Notes: a model not told the origin generated them from the letters alone. A stretch of 64,000 nt of DNA from an uncultured Erythrobacter sp. (GCF_947497915.1 NZ_CANMIJ010000001.1:287501-351500); one strand, 5' to 3'; counted from the first letter of the stretch, positions 29,109 to 38,858 are shown. Made by a program: numbers and translations.

Positions 29109-29125
29109 TTGAGAATTATTCGCAA
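29109..29125. promoter_or_regulatory. Fur-like operator before the siderophore receptor
   Basis: TTGAGAA-TTA-TTCGCAA, an imperfect 7-3-7 palindrome (one mismatch) close to the Fur box of alphaproteobacteria (TGCGAATNATTCTCA). It lies between the divergent receptor gene and the ArsC-like gene, 65 bases from the former and 72 from the latter. Confidence 0.6.
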
Positions 29126-29196
29126 TTAGAGTTGCGTGTGGCGAAACGGTCGTTCTCGCGCTATCGTTGAGCGCAAAGTTCAATCGGAGATTCCCC

Positions 29197-29541
29197 ATGA
29201 AAGCGACCATCTGGCACAACCCGAAATGCGGCACCTCGCGTAAAACGCTGGCTATTCTGGAAGAAGCGCCGGGTGTTGATGTGACAGTGGTGGAATATCT
29301 GAAGACACCGCCGAGTCGTGACAAGCTTGCGCAGCTTTATGCCGATGCCGGGATCACCCCGCAGCAAGGGCTGCGCATTCGCGGAACCGATGCAAAGGAT
29401 CGCGGCTTGCCGGAAGCCGATTCGGACACGGTGCTGGATGCGATGGCGGCAGAGCCTGCCTTGATCGAGCGTCCGTTGGTCGAAACCGAAAAAGGCGCAG
29501 CGTTATGCCGCCCTCAAGACAAAGTCCATGACCTGCTTTGA
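29197..29541 (+). CDS. ArsC-family arsenate reductase-like protein
   Basis: 114 residues from the ATG at 29197, which has CGGAG 8 bases upstream; a start at 29167 has none. Thioredoxin-fold ArsC family (IWHNPKCGTSRKTLAIL) with the active Cys in KCGTSR and the conserved Arg in IERPLVETEKGAALCRP. Members reduce arsenate with glutathione/glutaredoxin, or are Spx/YffB-like proteins of other function. No arsenic genes (arsB, acr3, arsR) are adjacent. Confidence 0.85.
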   Translation: MKATIWHNPKCGTSRKTLAILEEAPGVDVTVVEYLKTPPSRDKLAQLYADAGITPQQGLRIRGTDAKDRGLPEADSDTVLDAMAAEPALIERPLVETEKGAALCRPQDKVHDLL

Positions 29542-29549
29542 TCAGCGTT

Positions 29550-30914
29550 TTACTCGAAGGTCTCGCGGTCGGTCGTCAGCACTTGATCGCTGGCTAAGCC
29601 TTTCCAGCCGAGCGCAAAGACAGCAAGACATAAGGCGATGATTAGGCCGAAGCCGAGCCAGTCGCTGATATTGTAGAGCCATACGCCGAGCGCTGGCGCG
29701 TAAATAAAGCTCGCCCCGGCAACGCTTGCGACCACGCCGGAGGCTTGGCCTTGCTCGGCCCGCGTGACCGCGAGAGATGTGCCTGCTGTCGTGCCCGGGC
29801 GGAACAATCCAAAACCGAGCGAGGCAATCGAATATCCGAGGGCGATCAAATGCAGTTCCTGCGCCGCGCCCAATATCGCCGCACCTAGGGCTGCAACAAG
29901 AATGCCGGATAGGGTCGCGGCTCTTGGCCCCATCTTGAAACGCGGGATCAGGCCCCACTGGGCCAGCAATGTGGCAAGCGCGCCGAACATCAATACCAGC
30001 CCAACCGGCCCCGCTCCCTCTGCCGGGCTGTCGCGCAGCCCAAGCCGGTCCAGCACCAGAAATCCGGAGATGCCGAGGATCATCGCCTGCGCGTGTCCGC
30101 CAACAAGGCCCGCGATCACCCACGGGCGGAGTCGCGGTTCAAACCAGCGCAGACGGCGTGCCTCTTGATCACCGTCTCCACCTTCATCCTCAACGTCATC
30201 ATCATGATTGCTGTCCGATGGAGCACCCGAACCACTCGCATAAGCGGTGGTCTGCCCGCGCGCGGCGAATTGCGGTTCGTCATTGGGAAGGCGCAAGCGT
30301 AGGATCACCAAAGCGACCAGACCAAGCAGCGCGAAACTGATGAAAGGGCCGGTCAGCCCAAGGCCTAGAAATGGAAAGATAAGCAGCGGCGCGAGGGCAG
30401 GGCCGATCACTGTGCCGAGCCCGAAACTGGATGCGATCAGCGACAGCGCCTGTGTCCGCTCTGCGCGCGGAGTGCGCGAGGCAACGTAGGCTTGAACAGC
30501 AGGCGGGGCCGCGCTGCCAAAACCGCCATAAAGGCTGCGCGCGGCAGCAAAGGCGATCAGCGCCCAGAACGCCGTGAGCCAACCCGATAGGCCCGCCCAT
30601 AACACTGCACCGCAGAGCGCCATCGACACTACAAACCCGATTAAGCCCAGCGCCATCATCGCTTTACGGCCGCGCCGATCCGATCTGCGCGCCCAGATCG
30701 GGGCGCAAATGACCCAGAGCAACGCAGACCAGCTGTAAGCGAGGCTGATCCAGACATCGCTGACTTCGAGAGCGGTGCCAATCGACGGCATGACCGATTG
30801 CATCGCGGTGTTGCCCGCTGCCGTCACCAGCATGACTGTGAACAGCAACGCCATCCGGCCGTTCGAAATCGCCTTGTGCGGGGTCTTGTTCAAAGAGGTG
30901 CTGGCGGGTTCCAT
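29550..30914 (-). CDS. major facilitator superfamily transporter
   Basis: 454 residues with 12 membrane helices in two bundles and the MFS loop 2-3 motif (GARRSDRRGRKAMMALG-like, seen as WARRSDRRGRKAMMALG). The central loop is unusually acidic and histidine-containing (DSNHDDDVEDEGGDGDQEAR). Drug/multidrug-type exporter; substrate unknown. Divergent from the methyltransferase gene, with a perfect 14-bp palindrome between. Confidence 0.88.
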   Translation of the reverse strand: MEPASTSLNKTPHKAISNGRMALLFTVMLVTAAGNTAMQSVMPSIGTALEVSDVWISLAYSWSALLWVICAPIWARRSDRRGRKAMMALGLIGFVVSMALCGAVLWAGLSGWLTAFWALIAFAAARSLYGGFGSAAPPAVQAYVASRTPRAERTQALSLIASSFGLGTVIGPALAPLLIFPFLGLGLTGPFISFALLGLVALVILRLRLPNDEPQFAARGQTTAYASGSGAPSDSNHDDDVEDEGGDGDQEARRLRWFEPRLRPWVIAGLVGGHAQAMILGISGFLVLDRLGLRDSPAEGAGPVGLVLMFGALATLLAQWGLIPRFKMGPRAATLSGILVAALGAAILGAAQELHLIALGYSIASLGFGLFRPGTTAGTSLAVTRAEQGQASGVVASVAGASFIYAPALGVWLYNISDWLGFGLIIALCLAVFALGWKGLASDQVLTTDRETFE

Positions 30915-30975
30915 CGTATGAGACCGCTAAGCCAGCGCATTGGCACTTGCAAACGGATATGCTGTCTGCGACGTG

Positions 30976-30989
30976 ACCTTACGTAAGGT
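30976..30989. promoter_or_regulatory. palindromic operator-like site between MFS and methyltransferase genes
   Basis: ACCTTACGTAAGGT, a perfect 14-bp palindrome in a 110-base divergent intergenic region. It resembles TetR-family operators (TTAC..GTAA). No regulator gene is adjacent. Confidence 0.45.
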
Positions 30990-31024
30990 AAACTTGATCC
31001 GGGCTGCGGCCTTTGGGAGGGATG

Positions 31025-31651
31025 ATGTCAGGCAATATTTCTGCAATCGGCAAACGTTTGGGCCTCCGGTCACGCTGGCGCCGTTATGCCGATCAATGGT
31101 CTGTTTTCTTTCGCGGATTCATCGAACATCCGCGTATGGTTGGCTCAATCATCCCTTCGTCCCGCTTCACCATCGCAAAGATGCTGGAACCGGTTGATTG
31201 GGGCAAATGCGAAGTGTTTGTCGAATACGGACCGGGGGCGGGCACATTCTGCCATCCGGTGCTCGAAAAAATGCGCGGTGACGGGGTGTTGATCGTCATC
31301 GACACCAACCCGCTTTACATTGATTACCTGACTCGCACGATCCGTGACAAACGGTTCCACGCAGTCCTTGGCTCAGCCGAAAATGTCGAGCAAATCCTTC
31401 GCGATCTTGGCGGAGGCAAGGCGGATTACGTTCTTTCAGGACTGCCTTTTTCAACCCTGCCAGATGGTGTCGCGCCAGCAATCACAAAGGCAACGCATGA
31501 CATTCTAAAGCCGGGCGGTGGCTTCCTCGCCTATCAATTCACATCGGCGGTGCGTGATTACTCGTTGCCGCTGTTTGACCGGATCGATGAAGGGTTTGAA
31601 TGGCTGAACATCCTGCCATGCAAGCTCTATTGGGCGTGGAAAGCGCCGTAA
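31025..31651 (+). CDS. SAM-dependent methyltransferase, phospholipid N-methyltransferase-like
   Basis: 208 residues from the ATG at 31025 (GGGAGG four bases before; ATG 31022 also possible). SAM site VFVEYGPGAGTFCHPVLEKM, then LIVIDTNPLYIDYLTR and DYVLSGLPFSTLP. The N-terminus (FFRGFIEHPRMVGSIIPSSR) is that of PmtA-like enzymes, which methylate phosphatidylethanolamine, and the fold is also shared with rRNA adenine dimethylases. No membrane span. The lipid role is a family-based guess. Confidence 0.82.
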   Translation: MSGNISAIGKRLGLRSRWRRYADQWSVFFRGFIEHPRMVGSIIPSSRFTIAKMLEPVDWGKCEVFVEYGPGAGTFCHPVLEKMRGDGVLIVIDTNPLYIDYLTRTIRDKRFHAVLGSAENVEQILRDLGGGKADYVLSGLPFSTLPDGVAPAITKATHDILKPGGGFLAYQFTSAVRDYSLPLFDRIDEGFEWLNILPCKLYWAWKAP

Positions 31652-31654
31652 GCC

Positions 31655-32485
31655 TTACTCGAATGTAGAGGTGGCTTCCGCCTCGTCCGTCCCTGCAAGT
31701 TGATTGTAGATCGACACGGCCAGCGCGCATTGGCCGATACCAACGATCACGCCCATCATGCCATTGGTCAGGCCAAGGATCAGTTTGGAGGCCACTCCGC
31801 CTCCGGCCAATGCAGCGACCACGCCGAGTACGCCGGTGATCAACAGCGAGATGACGACATAAGCGATCACCAACATCGCCCAGAAACCCATCACGCGCCA
31901 TTGATGCGGTCCCGTCAGATCCCACGATCTCTTCATCGCGGCGAGCGGGTTCAGCATGTTTTCGATCATCACGGCCGGCATTGTCATGGAAAGGCGCGTC
32001 ATCAAAAACACGGCAACTGCGACAATCATAATCGGTGCGATCGCGCCAAGAACGGTCGCGCCTGTTGCAGCGGCAAGCATTGTGAACGGGATCACCACCA
32101 CAATCGATGCGAGCATATAGGCGATCATAAAGATGAAGAATGCCGCGATGATGCTGGGCATGGACTTTGCGCCTTTGCCCAAAGCCTCACCCACCGTGGG
32201 GCGGCCGCCGCCCATCAGGGCAACCATCGCGTTATATCCGACAAACTGGATCAGCATGACAGGCAAGCTCCATGCGAGCACCGGCGCAAGCAATTCAAAC
32301 ATCTGCTCTGGCGTCATGTCAGGATTGGCATTCGGATCGAAAAGCTGATCCATACCCGGAACGACCAGATAGATTGCGACTGTCGGCAACAGCAGAAACA
32401 GTCCGGCAATCACCGCTAATAGCGAGAAGTTCTCGCGGGCGAGAACCATGGCCCGTGACCAAGCGGCGTTCATATCGAATGGCAT
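31655..32485 (-). CDS. integral membrane protein, glycerophosphoryl diester phosphodiesterase membrane-domain type
   Basis: 276 residues, about six to seven membrane spans, starting MPFDMNAAWSRAMVLARENF. The Ala/Val-rich helices with a MKRSWDLTGPHQWRVMGF loop are typical of the GDPD-associated membrane domain/YciC-like group. No catalytic domain is attached. Function unknown. It ends 3 bases from the convergent methyltransferase stop. Confidence 0.8.
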   Translation of the reverse strand: MPFDMNAAWSRAMVLARENFSLLAVIAGLFLLLPTVAIYLVVPGMDQLFDPNANPDMTPEQMFELLAPVLAWSLPVMLIQFVGYNAMVALMGGGRPTVGEALGKGAKSMPSIIAAFFIFMIAYMLASIVVVIPFTMLAAATGATVLGAIAPIMIVAVAVFLMTRLSMTMPAVMIENMLNPLAAMKRSWDLTGPHQWRVMGFWAMLVIAYVVISLLITGVLGVVAALAGGGVASKLILGLTNGMMGVIVGIGQCALAVSIYNQLAGTDEAEATSTFE

Positions 32486-32567
32486 GCGGATCCCCTTAGT
32501 GCGGGCCTAATCATGCTGGCGCCGCTTATCCCTTGATATCGTGCTGCAATGCCCCCACCAAGACCCT

Positions 32568-33260
32568 ATGGCAAGTTCCGCCCCTTCTGCATCCACGGAC
32601 CGTCCGATTGAGTGGCAACGCGATGACGCGCAGGTGCCGTACCGCGAAGCGTTATCCGCGATGGAAACGCGCAATGCGGCGATTGCGGCGGGCGACGCGG
32701 ATGAGCTGATCTGGATGCTGGAACATCCGCCAGTTTATACCGCCGGAACGAGCGCTGACATCAGCGAACTGGTCGATCCACGTTTCGAAGTGATCGAGGC
32801 GGGGCGCGGCGGGCGATATACCTATCATGGGCCGGGCCAGCGGGTGGGCTATCTCATGCTTGATCTGAATAAGCGCGGCAAAGATGTGCGCTGCTTTGTC
32901 CATTCGATTGAAGGTTGGGTGATCGACACGCTTTCCGATTTCGGAGTTGAGGCATGGCGTGCCGAGGGGCGCGTGGGAATCTGGACGCAGGATATCGACG
33001 GGCGCGAGGCCAAGATCGGGGCCATCGGTGTGCGCGTACGGCGCTGGGTCACGATGCACGGCTTTTCCGTCAATCTTGACCCCGACCTGTCGCATTTTGG
33101 CGGTATTGTTCCGTGTGGGATTGAAGAGTTCGGCGTGACCAGTCTGGCTAAACTCGGTAAAGCTGTGTCTCAGGAGCAATGGGATGCGGCCCTGATGGCG
33201 CGTTCTCAGGAATTTCTTGACGCGCTCGCCAAAACCGGGCGAGGAGCCTGCGCAACATGA
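32568..33260 (+). CDS. lipB: octanoyl-[acyl-carrier-protein]:protein octanoyltransferase
   Basis: 230 residues from the ATG at 32568 (an upstream GTG at 32541 is in frame). Moves octanoyl from ACP to lipoyl domains, the first step of lipoate synthesis. Signatures [20 protein letters not shown] and [19 protein letters not shown], with catalytic Lys in the latter and the catalytic Cys in GGIVPCGI. lipA is not in the window. The stop overlaps the next gene by 4 bp. Confidence 0.95.
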   Translation: MASSAPSASTDRPIEWQRDDAQVPYREALSAMETRNAAIAAGDADELIWMLEHPPVYTAGTSADISELVDPRFEVIEAGRGGRYTYHGPGQRVGYLMLDLNKRGKDVRCFVHSIEGWVIDTLSDFGVEAWRAEGRVGIWTQDIDGREAKIGAIGVRVRRWVTMHGFSVNLDPDLSHFGGIVPCGIEEFGVTSLAKLGKAVSQEQWDAALMARSQEFLDALAKTGRGACAT

Positions 33261-33586
33261 CGCTCAAACCACTCTTTGCTCTCGCCCCTTTGGCCCTGCT
33301 CGTTGCATGCGGCGATCCTGAACCCGAGGCCGAAGTTGCTGCCGAAGAAGGCGGCGAGGTCGCCGGGAATGTTCTGGGTGGCACGATCAGCGATGACATG
33401 ATCCCGCTCGATCAATTGACCTCGACATCGCCTCCAGCGGAGCGAAATGTATCCAGCGAAGACGGCGCTTCGAGCAGTGAACCTGCATCCGCGCCCGCGT
33501 CGACGCCGCAGCCTGAGGCCGAAAGCCAAGAGGCCGAGCCAGCTGCTGCTGACCCGGCCCCTCCTGTTGCGGCTCCTCTGGAGTAG
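33257..33586 (+). CDS. small Ala/Pro/Glu-rich lipoprotein
   Basis: 109 residues. Signal peptide with lipobox (LALLVAC), mature chain starting [10 protein letters not shown]. The rest is low-complexity, acidic and rich in Ala, Pro, Ser and Glu, with no recognisable domain. Overlaps the lipB stop (ATGA). Function unknown; probably a periplasmic or surface lipoprotein. Confidence 0.75.
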   Translation: MTLKPLFALAPLALLVACGDPEPEAEVAAEEGGEVAGNVLGGTISDDMIPLDQLTSTSPPAERNVSSEDGASSSEPASAPASTPQPEAESQEAEPAAADPAPPVAAPLE

Positions 33587-33588
33587 GT

Positions 33589-34704
33589 TTAGGCTGCGCT
33601 TGCCGCGGCCTGCTCTTCTTCCATCGTTGGATAATCGACGTATCCTTGAGGGATCGGGAAGTACCAGCTCTTTGGTACATCCACGTTTGGATTGAAGTCT
33701 GCACCCGCCGCGATCCGTTTTTCCAGATCAGGGTTGGAGATATACGGGCGGCCAAAGCTAACGGCTTCGCAGCGACCGCTGGTTACATCATCATCGGCTT
33801 CCTGCGCGCTGTAATCCGAATTCAGGATCAGCGGGCCTGTGTAGTTTGCGCGGATCACCGCGTCTTGCTTGGGCACATCGGTGCGGCCGAAAGTGCCTTC
33901 TGGGCCGGGCTGACGCAGTTCGACAAACGCTACGCCCAATTCTTCGCAGACCTTGGCCGCTGCGCCGAAGGTCGCGACCGGATTGCTGTCATCGGCTCCT
34001 TGCGAATCGCCGTTCGGCGAAAGGCGGATGCCGACGCGGTCCGCGCCCCAGACATCAATGATCGCTTCGAGCACTTCGCGCATGAAACGGGTGCGGTTTT
34101 CCGGTGAGCCGCCATATTCGTCGGTACGCAAATTGGTGTTGTCGCGTAGGAACTGGTCGACCAGATATCCATTCGCGCCGTGCAATTGCACGCCGTCAAA
34201 ACCAGCTTTCTTGGCGTTTTCGGCTGCACGGCGATAATCGCCGATGGTGCGATCAATATCTTCCTTCGTCATGGCGCGCGCCGTGACATAGTCCTGCTTT
34301 CCTTCGGGTGTGTGCGCCGCTCCGGGTGCCTTTGTTGCGCTTGCAGAAACGGGCGGCTGGCCGCCTAGGAAATGCGGATGGACGATCCGGCCCATATGCC
34401 AAAGCTGCATCACGATCATGCCGCCTTTGTCATGCACGGCCTTGGTAATCGGCTTCCATGCTTCGGTCTGTTCATCGCTCCAGATACCGGGAGCAGACGG
34501 CCAGCCAAGCCCTTCGACACTGATGCCAGTTGCCTCGGTCAGGATCATCCCTGCGCCCGCGCGCTGCTCATAATAGGTCTGCATCATCGCGTTCGGCGTG
34601 AACATGGGGTCGGCGGCGCGGCCGCGCGTGAGCGGGGCCATAAAGATACGGTTCTTCGCCTCAAGCGCGCCCATTGTGAGCGGCTGGAACAGAACGTCAT
34701 GCAT
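33589..34704 (-). CDS. Old Yellow Enzyme-family alkene reductase
   Basis: 371 residues from the ATG at 34704 (MHDVLFQPLTMGALEAKNRI), with AAGAGGA about 9 bases before it; an upstream start at 34743 is less likely. FMN-dependent TIM barrel with MAPLTRGRA, QLWHMGRIVHPHF (Trp and His of the active site), FDGVQLHGANGYLVDQFL and NRTRFMREVLEAI. NemA/xenobiotic-reductase type, reducing activated C=C or nitro groups with NAD(P)H. Two bases from the convergent lipoprotein gene. Confidence 0.93.
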   Translation of the reverse strand: MHDVLFQPLTMGALEAKNRIFMAPLTRGRAADPMFTPNAMMQTYYEQRAGAGMILTEATGISVEGLGWPSAPGIWSDEQTEAWKPITKAVHDKGGMIVMQLWHMGRIVHPHFLGGQPPVSASATKAPGAAHTPEGKQDYVTARAMTKEDIDRTIGDYRRAAENAKKAGFDGVQLHGANGYLVDQFLRDNTNLRTDEYGGSPENRTRFMREVLEAIIDVWGADRVGIRLSPNGDSQGADDSNPVATFGAAAKVCEELGVAFVELRQPGPEGTFGRTDVPKQDAVIRANYTGPLILNSDYSAQEADDDVTSGRCEAVSFGRPYISNPDLEKRIAAGADFNPNVDVPKSWYFPIPQGYVDYPTMEEEQAAASAA

Positions 34705-34771
34705 GGGCGGAAATCCTCTTATCAGTTTCAATCGACTATTCACTTGGAGATGATGAGGCTACGGCGCAAGC

Positions 34772-35695
34772 ATGGAAAATGACGGCGCCTCCCAAGAAAA
34801 GCTGTTCGATATGCGCGGCGCGCTGCTGCTGGCGGCGCTGCTGGGCGGAAATATCGCGCTTGCGCTGGGGCCGTGGCTTGTCCGTCTGACGGATACAGGG
34901 CCGGTGAGCGCGGCGTTCTGGCGGCTGTTTCTGGCGCTGCCGTTTCTCATCGTCTTTGCGCATGTGACCGGACAGAAGCTGTCCGGCATGCCGCGCAAGA
35001 CGCTGCTGCTGGTCGCGATTGGTGCGTTCGCCTTCGCCGGAGATCTGGCCAGTTGGCATATCGGGATCGGCATGACGCGGCTGGGCAATGCGACCCTGTT
35101 CGGCAATGCGGGGTCGATCATCCTGCTGTTCTGGGGCTTTATCATCGCGCGCATGATGCCGCGCGGGGCCGAGTGGCTGGCGATTGTCTGCGCGCTGGCG
35201 GGGGCAGGCATATTGCTTGGCCGGAGCCTAGAGATTTCAGCTGAGACATTCGCGGGCGACCTGTTCTGCATCGCCGCAGGGCTGCTCTACGCGGTCTATC
35301 TGCTGACCTTGCAAGGCGAGCGCGCAAGGTTCGGATCGTGGAGCCTACTGGTGTGGGTGAGCATATTTGCATGCCCCGTCCTGCTCGGCATTGCACTGAT
35401 CCTCGGCGAACCCGTTTTACCGACCAATTGGACGCCGGTGATCGTGCTGTTCATCACAAGCCAGCTGATCGGGCAGGGGTTGTTGGTCTATTCGCTAGGC
35501 CACTTCCCGCCGCTGATCATCGGACTGGCGCTGCTGACCCAACCTGCGATTGCGGCGGTGATCGGGTATTCGGTGTTTGGCGAAGTGCTTACTCCGCTGG
35601 ATATTGGCGGGATGGTGCTGTTGGGGAGTGCGCTGGTTGTCGCGCGGGCTGCGCAAAGAAACGCGGTGGCGAGCGCATCAGCGAACCGACCTTAG
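34772..35695 (+). CDS. EamA/DMT-family transporter
   Basis: 307 residues with ten membrane helices in two EamA repeats (GNIALALGPWLVRLTDTGPV ... FWRLFLALPFLIVF; later LAAGLLYAVYLLTLQGERAR). Likely exporter of amino acids or other metabolites; substrate unknown. The end overlaps the next convergent gene by 4 bp. Confidence 0.9.
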   Translation: MENDGASQEKLFDMRGALLLAALLGGNIALALGPWLVRLTDTGPVSAAFWRLFLALPFLIVFAHVTGQKLSGMPRKTLLLVAIGAFAFAGDLASWHIGIGMTRLGNATLFGNAGSIILLFWGFIIARMMPRGAEWLAIVCALAGAGILLGRSLEISAETFAGDLFCIAAGLLYAVYLLTLQGERARFGSWSLLVWVSIFACPVLLGIALILGEPVLPTNWTPVIVLFITSQLIGQGLLVYSLGHFPPLIIGLALLTQPAIAAVIGYSVFGEVLTPLDIGGMVLLGSALVVARAAQRNAVASASANRP

Positions 35696-36180
35696 CCGCC
35701 CAAGACTACTCCATCGTCGGCCATTTGCGGCGCTACTTGATCGCGCAATAGAGACGCAATTTCTGCAAGCGTAATTGTGAAGACGCCCCCATTCGCCTCC
35801 GCCCACGTTTGCTTGCCTTCATGATAGTCAGGAAATTCAACGTCGGGCGACATTTGGACAGTAACGGAGGCGTCTAAAGTCTCGCGTGAAACCGGAAGAT
35901 GGCTGATCTCAATCGGGTCACTGACGTTCGGTATTTGAATGCCAATCATTGAGATATGATAAACAATCATTGGATCGTCTTCGGGACCGATTTGATCAAC
36001 CTCTTGAATCTTGATCAATGAACCTGCGTCAGCTTCTGTGGTGCTGTAAGCCCAAACTTGCCCCGCCTCATAAGGCCTGTCTTGAGCGTGCGTAGCAGCG
36101 CTTATCGTGACCGAGGCTAGCAAGGTGAGTAATGCGGCCCAAAGACTAGTCCGCACTGAACGGCACCTTGCCCAAATCAC
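35692..36180 (-). CDS. hypothetical secreted protein
   Basis: 162 residues with a signal peptide (SLWAALLTLLASVTISAATHA-QD). The mature part (YEAGQVWAYSTTEADAGSLI ... VSRETLDASVTVQMSPD) is beta-rich and acidic. Family not recognised. The ATG at 36180 lies 33 bases inside nadA; a GTG at 36156 is an alternative start nearer to the nadA stop. Confidence 0.7.
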   Translation of the reverse strand: MIWARCRSVRTSLWAALLTLLASVTISAATHAQDRPYEAGQVWAYSTTEADAGSLIKIQEVDQIGPEDDPMIVYHISMIGIQIPNVSDPIEISHLPVSRETLDASVTVQMSPDVEFPDYHEGKQTWAEANGGVFTITLAEIASLLRDQVAPQMADDGVVLGG

Positions 36181-37147
36181 CCAAGCCTACAGTGCCGCCG
36201 GCCATTCCGAGCATCCGGTCGAGGCTTTCTTTTGCCTTAAGGCGGATGTCTTCCTCGATCACGATCTGTGGCTCCAGATCGCGCAAGGCGGTGTACATTT
36301 TCTCCATCGTGTTGAGCGCCATGTAGGGGCAAATGTTGCAGTTGCAGTTTCCGTCCGCGCCCGGTGCGCCGATGAAGGTTTTCTCGGGCAGCGCCTTTTC
36401 CATCTGGTGCATGATGTGCGGCTCGGTCGCGACGATTAGAGTGTCGCCTTCGAAACTTTTCGCAAAAGTCAGGATCGAGCTGGTCGAGCCAACGTGATCG
36501 GCGTGATCGATGATTGCAGGCGGGCATTCCGGGTGCGCGGCGACAGGCGCGTTGGGGTGCTGTTCTTTCAGTTTCAGCAGCTCGGTTTCGCTGAATGCCT
36601 CGTGCACGATGCACACACCAGGCCATAGCAGCATTTCGCGATCAAATTTGCGCGAAAGCCAGCCGCCCAAGTGACGGTCCGGACCGAAGATGATTTTCTG
36701 ATCAGCCGGTATCTGCTCAAGAATCGTCTCCGCGCTGGAGCTGGTGACGATGATGTCGGATAGCGCCTTCACCTCTGTCGAGCAGTTGATGTAGGTCAGC
36801 GCGATGTGATCGGGATGCGCTTCGCGGAAAGCCTTGAACTTCTCCGGCGGGCAAGAATCCTCAAGGCTGCAACCTGCATCCATATCGGGCAGGATCACGA
36901 TTTTCTCTGGCGAGAGGATTTTGGCGGTGTCGGCCATAAACTTGACGCCGCAGAACAGGATAACGTCCGCATCGGTTTCCGCCGCCTTGCGCGACAGTTC
37001 CAGACTGTCGCCCACAAAGTCGGCGATATCCTGAATATCGGGCGTCTGGTAATAATGCGCGAGGATCACGGCATTGCGCTCTTTACGCAGGCGGTGGATC
37101 TCCGCGAGCAAATCGTCGCCCGATGGGATTTTTGTCTCGATACTCAT
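36146..37147 (-). CDS. nadA: quinolinate synthase A
   Basis: 333 residues. Condenses iminoaspartate and dihydroxyacetone phosphate to quinolinate in NAD synthesis. The three [4Fe-4S] cysteines are seen in TYINCSTEVKALSD, HPECPPAIIDHADHVGSTSS and NCNCNICPYMALNTMEKM; the substrate-binding HYYQ and VGDSLELSR are near the start. nadB and nadC are not adjacent. Confidence 0.96.
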   Translation of the reverse strand: MSIETKIPSGDDLLAEIHRLRKERNAVILAHYYQTPDIQDIADFVGDSLELSRKAAETDADVILFCGVKFMADTAKILSPEKIVILPDMDAGCSLEDSCPPEKFKAFREAHPDHIALTYINCSTEVKALSDIIVTSSSAETILEQIPADQKIIFGPDRHLGGWLSRKFDREMLLWPGVCIVHEAFSETELLKLKEQHPNAPVAAHPECPPAIIDHADHVGSTSSILTFAKSFEGDTLIVATEPHIMHQMEKALPEKTFIGAPGADGNCNCNICPYMALNTMEKMYTALRDLEPQIVIEEDIRLKAKESLDRMLGMAGGTVGLGDLGKVPFSAD

Positions 37148-37244
37148 GGCTTTGATCCCGCTTTTAAGTGTGCGCGTTAAATAGGTCTTTTTCGCAGATT
37201 TGCGAGCCAGGCTGTGCTAGACGACGTCAGGGGAGAGACACAAG

Positions 37245-38858
37245 ATGTATCAGCTCGAATTGCACGAAGCCTATTGCCCGGCTCAGGCGGACACCGAATA
37301 TCGCGAACGCACGATTGAAGAGGTGCTGCGAGGGCAGGCTGCGGAGCGAGGTGATGCGACAGCTTTGCGGGAGCTGCTCGCAGACGGATCAATCGGGCGA
37401 GAGTGGACATTTGCCTCTCTGCTTGCCGATGCAGAAAAGTGTGGACGGGCGCTTGCCTCGCGCCATCCTGCGGGCACACGGATCGCGATCATGGGTGGCA
37501 ATTGCCCCGAATGGGTGCTGGTTCAATTGGGCGCGGCGATGGCGGGGCTCACCATTGTCACCGTCAATCCTGCCTTCACTCCGCGAGAGGTGCGGTACGT
37601 GCTCGAACAATCGGGATCGGGCGCGGTCTATTATCAGCCCAATGTGCGCGGCACGGCTTTGCGGCCTGTAGTGGACGAGGCCGCCGCTGGCCTCGCGGCG
37701 CACGATCATATTATCGACATTGAGGATCACGGCGAGCTGTTCGCAGGCGCAGGCGACGGGGAACTGCGTCCGACCAAGCCACATGACATTGTGATGATCC
37801 AGTACACATCGGGCACCACGGGTTTCCCAAAGGGCGTCCTGTTGCATCAGCATGGTCTGGTGCAGAGCAATGCAGACGTGTTCGCGCGCTGGAATATCAC
37901 CACCGGCAAAACGGTGACTTGCCCGTTCCCGCTGTTCCACACCGCGGGCAGCGCGGTTTGCGTGCTGGGCTGCATCGCGCAGGGCGCAGTGTTGCTGCTC
38001 GTCTCAGTGTTCGATCCGGTCGCCGTGGGCAAAGCCATAGAGCGCGAAAAACCCGAAGTTGTTGCTGGAGTCTCGACGATGATCTTCGCGATTATCGAAG
38101 CTGCGAAGGCAACCGGTACGGACGTATCCGGCGTAGAAACTGTGATCAGCGGCGGCGCCATGGTGCAGCCAGAACTGAACCGCGCGGCACAGGACGTTTT
38201 TGGAGTGCCCATCCTGATCGTTTACGGCCAGACCGAAACTTCGCCGGCGATTACTGCGGCTTGGCCGACAGATACAGGATCAGACCTGACGGACACGATT
38301 GGTCAGCCATGCTCCCACATGGAAGTCTCCATCCGTTCGCCTAATGATAATTCCATCTGCGCGCCGGATGAGCAGGGTGAGATTTGCATGCGCGGTTTCA
38401 ATATGATGACGGGTTATAACGACAATCCGCAGGCCACAGCAGAGACAATTGATGCCGATGGCTGGCTGCACACTGGCGATCTCGGCACGATGGATTCGCG
38501 CGGTTATGTGAAGATCACCGGCAGGGTGAAAGAGATGATCATTCGCGGCGGCGAGAACCTGTTTCCGGCCGAGATCGAGGCGGCGCTGCTAGAGCATCCC
38601 GCCATTGCCGAAGTCGCCGTTGCGGGCGTGCCGGACGAAAAATGGGGCGAGATCGTAGCCTGCTTTATGCGCTTGGCCGAAGGCGCTGCGCGGCCCGAGG
38701 AGGACGAGCTGAAAGCCTTCATCCGCGAGCGGCTGTCCCCGCAGAAAACACCAGCGCATTGGGTGTGGGTGAGCGAATTCCCGCTGACCGGATCAGGCAA
38801 GATCCAGAAGTTCCAGCTTGCCGAGAGCTTTGCTAAAGGCGAACTCGAAACATTCTGA
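37245..38858 (+). CDS. acyl-CoA synthetase (AMP-binding enzyme)
   Basis: 537 residues. Adenylate-forming ligase: P-loop MIQYTSGTTGFPKGVLLHQH, VYGQTETSP, DGWLHTGDLGTMD, and MIIRGGENLFPAEIEAALLEH with the catalytic lysine in GSGKIQKFQL near the end. FadD/short-to-medium chain type; the acid substrate cannot be read. Single gene; GGGAGAG 10 bases before the ATG. Confidence 0.93.
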   Translation: MYQLELHEAYCPAQADTEYRERTIEEVLRGQAAERGDATALRELLADGSIGREWTFASLLADAEKCGRALASRHPAGTRIAIMGGNCPEWVLVQLGAAMAGLTIVTVNPAFTPREVRYVLEQSGSGAVYYQPNVRGTALRPVVDEAAAGLAAHDHIIDIEDHGELFAGAGDGELRPTKPHDIVMIQYTSGTTGFPKGVLLHQHGLVQSNADVFARWNITTGKTVTCPFPLFHTAGSAVCVLGCIAQGAVLLLVSVFDPVAVGKAIEREKPEVVAGVSTMIFAIIEAAKATGTDVSGVETVISGGAMVQPELNRAAQDVFGVPILIVYGQTETSPAITAAWPTDTGSDLTDTIGQPCSHMEVSIRSPNDNSICAPDEQGEICMRGFNMMTGYNDNPQATAETIDADGWLHTGDLGTMDSRGYVKITGRVKEMIIRGGENLFPAEIEAALLEHPAIAEVAVAGVPDEKWGEIVACFMRLAEGAARPEEDELKAFIRERLSPQKTPAHWVWVSEFPLTGSGKIQKFQLAESFAKGELETF

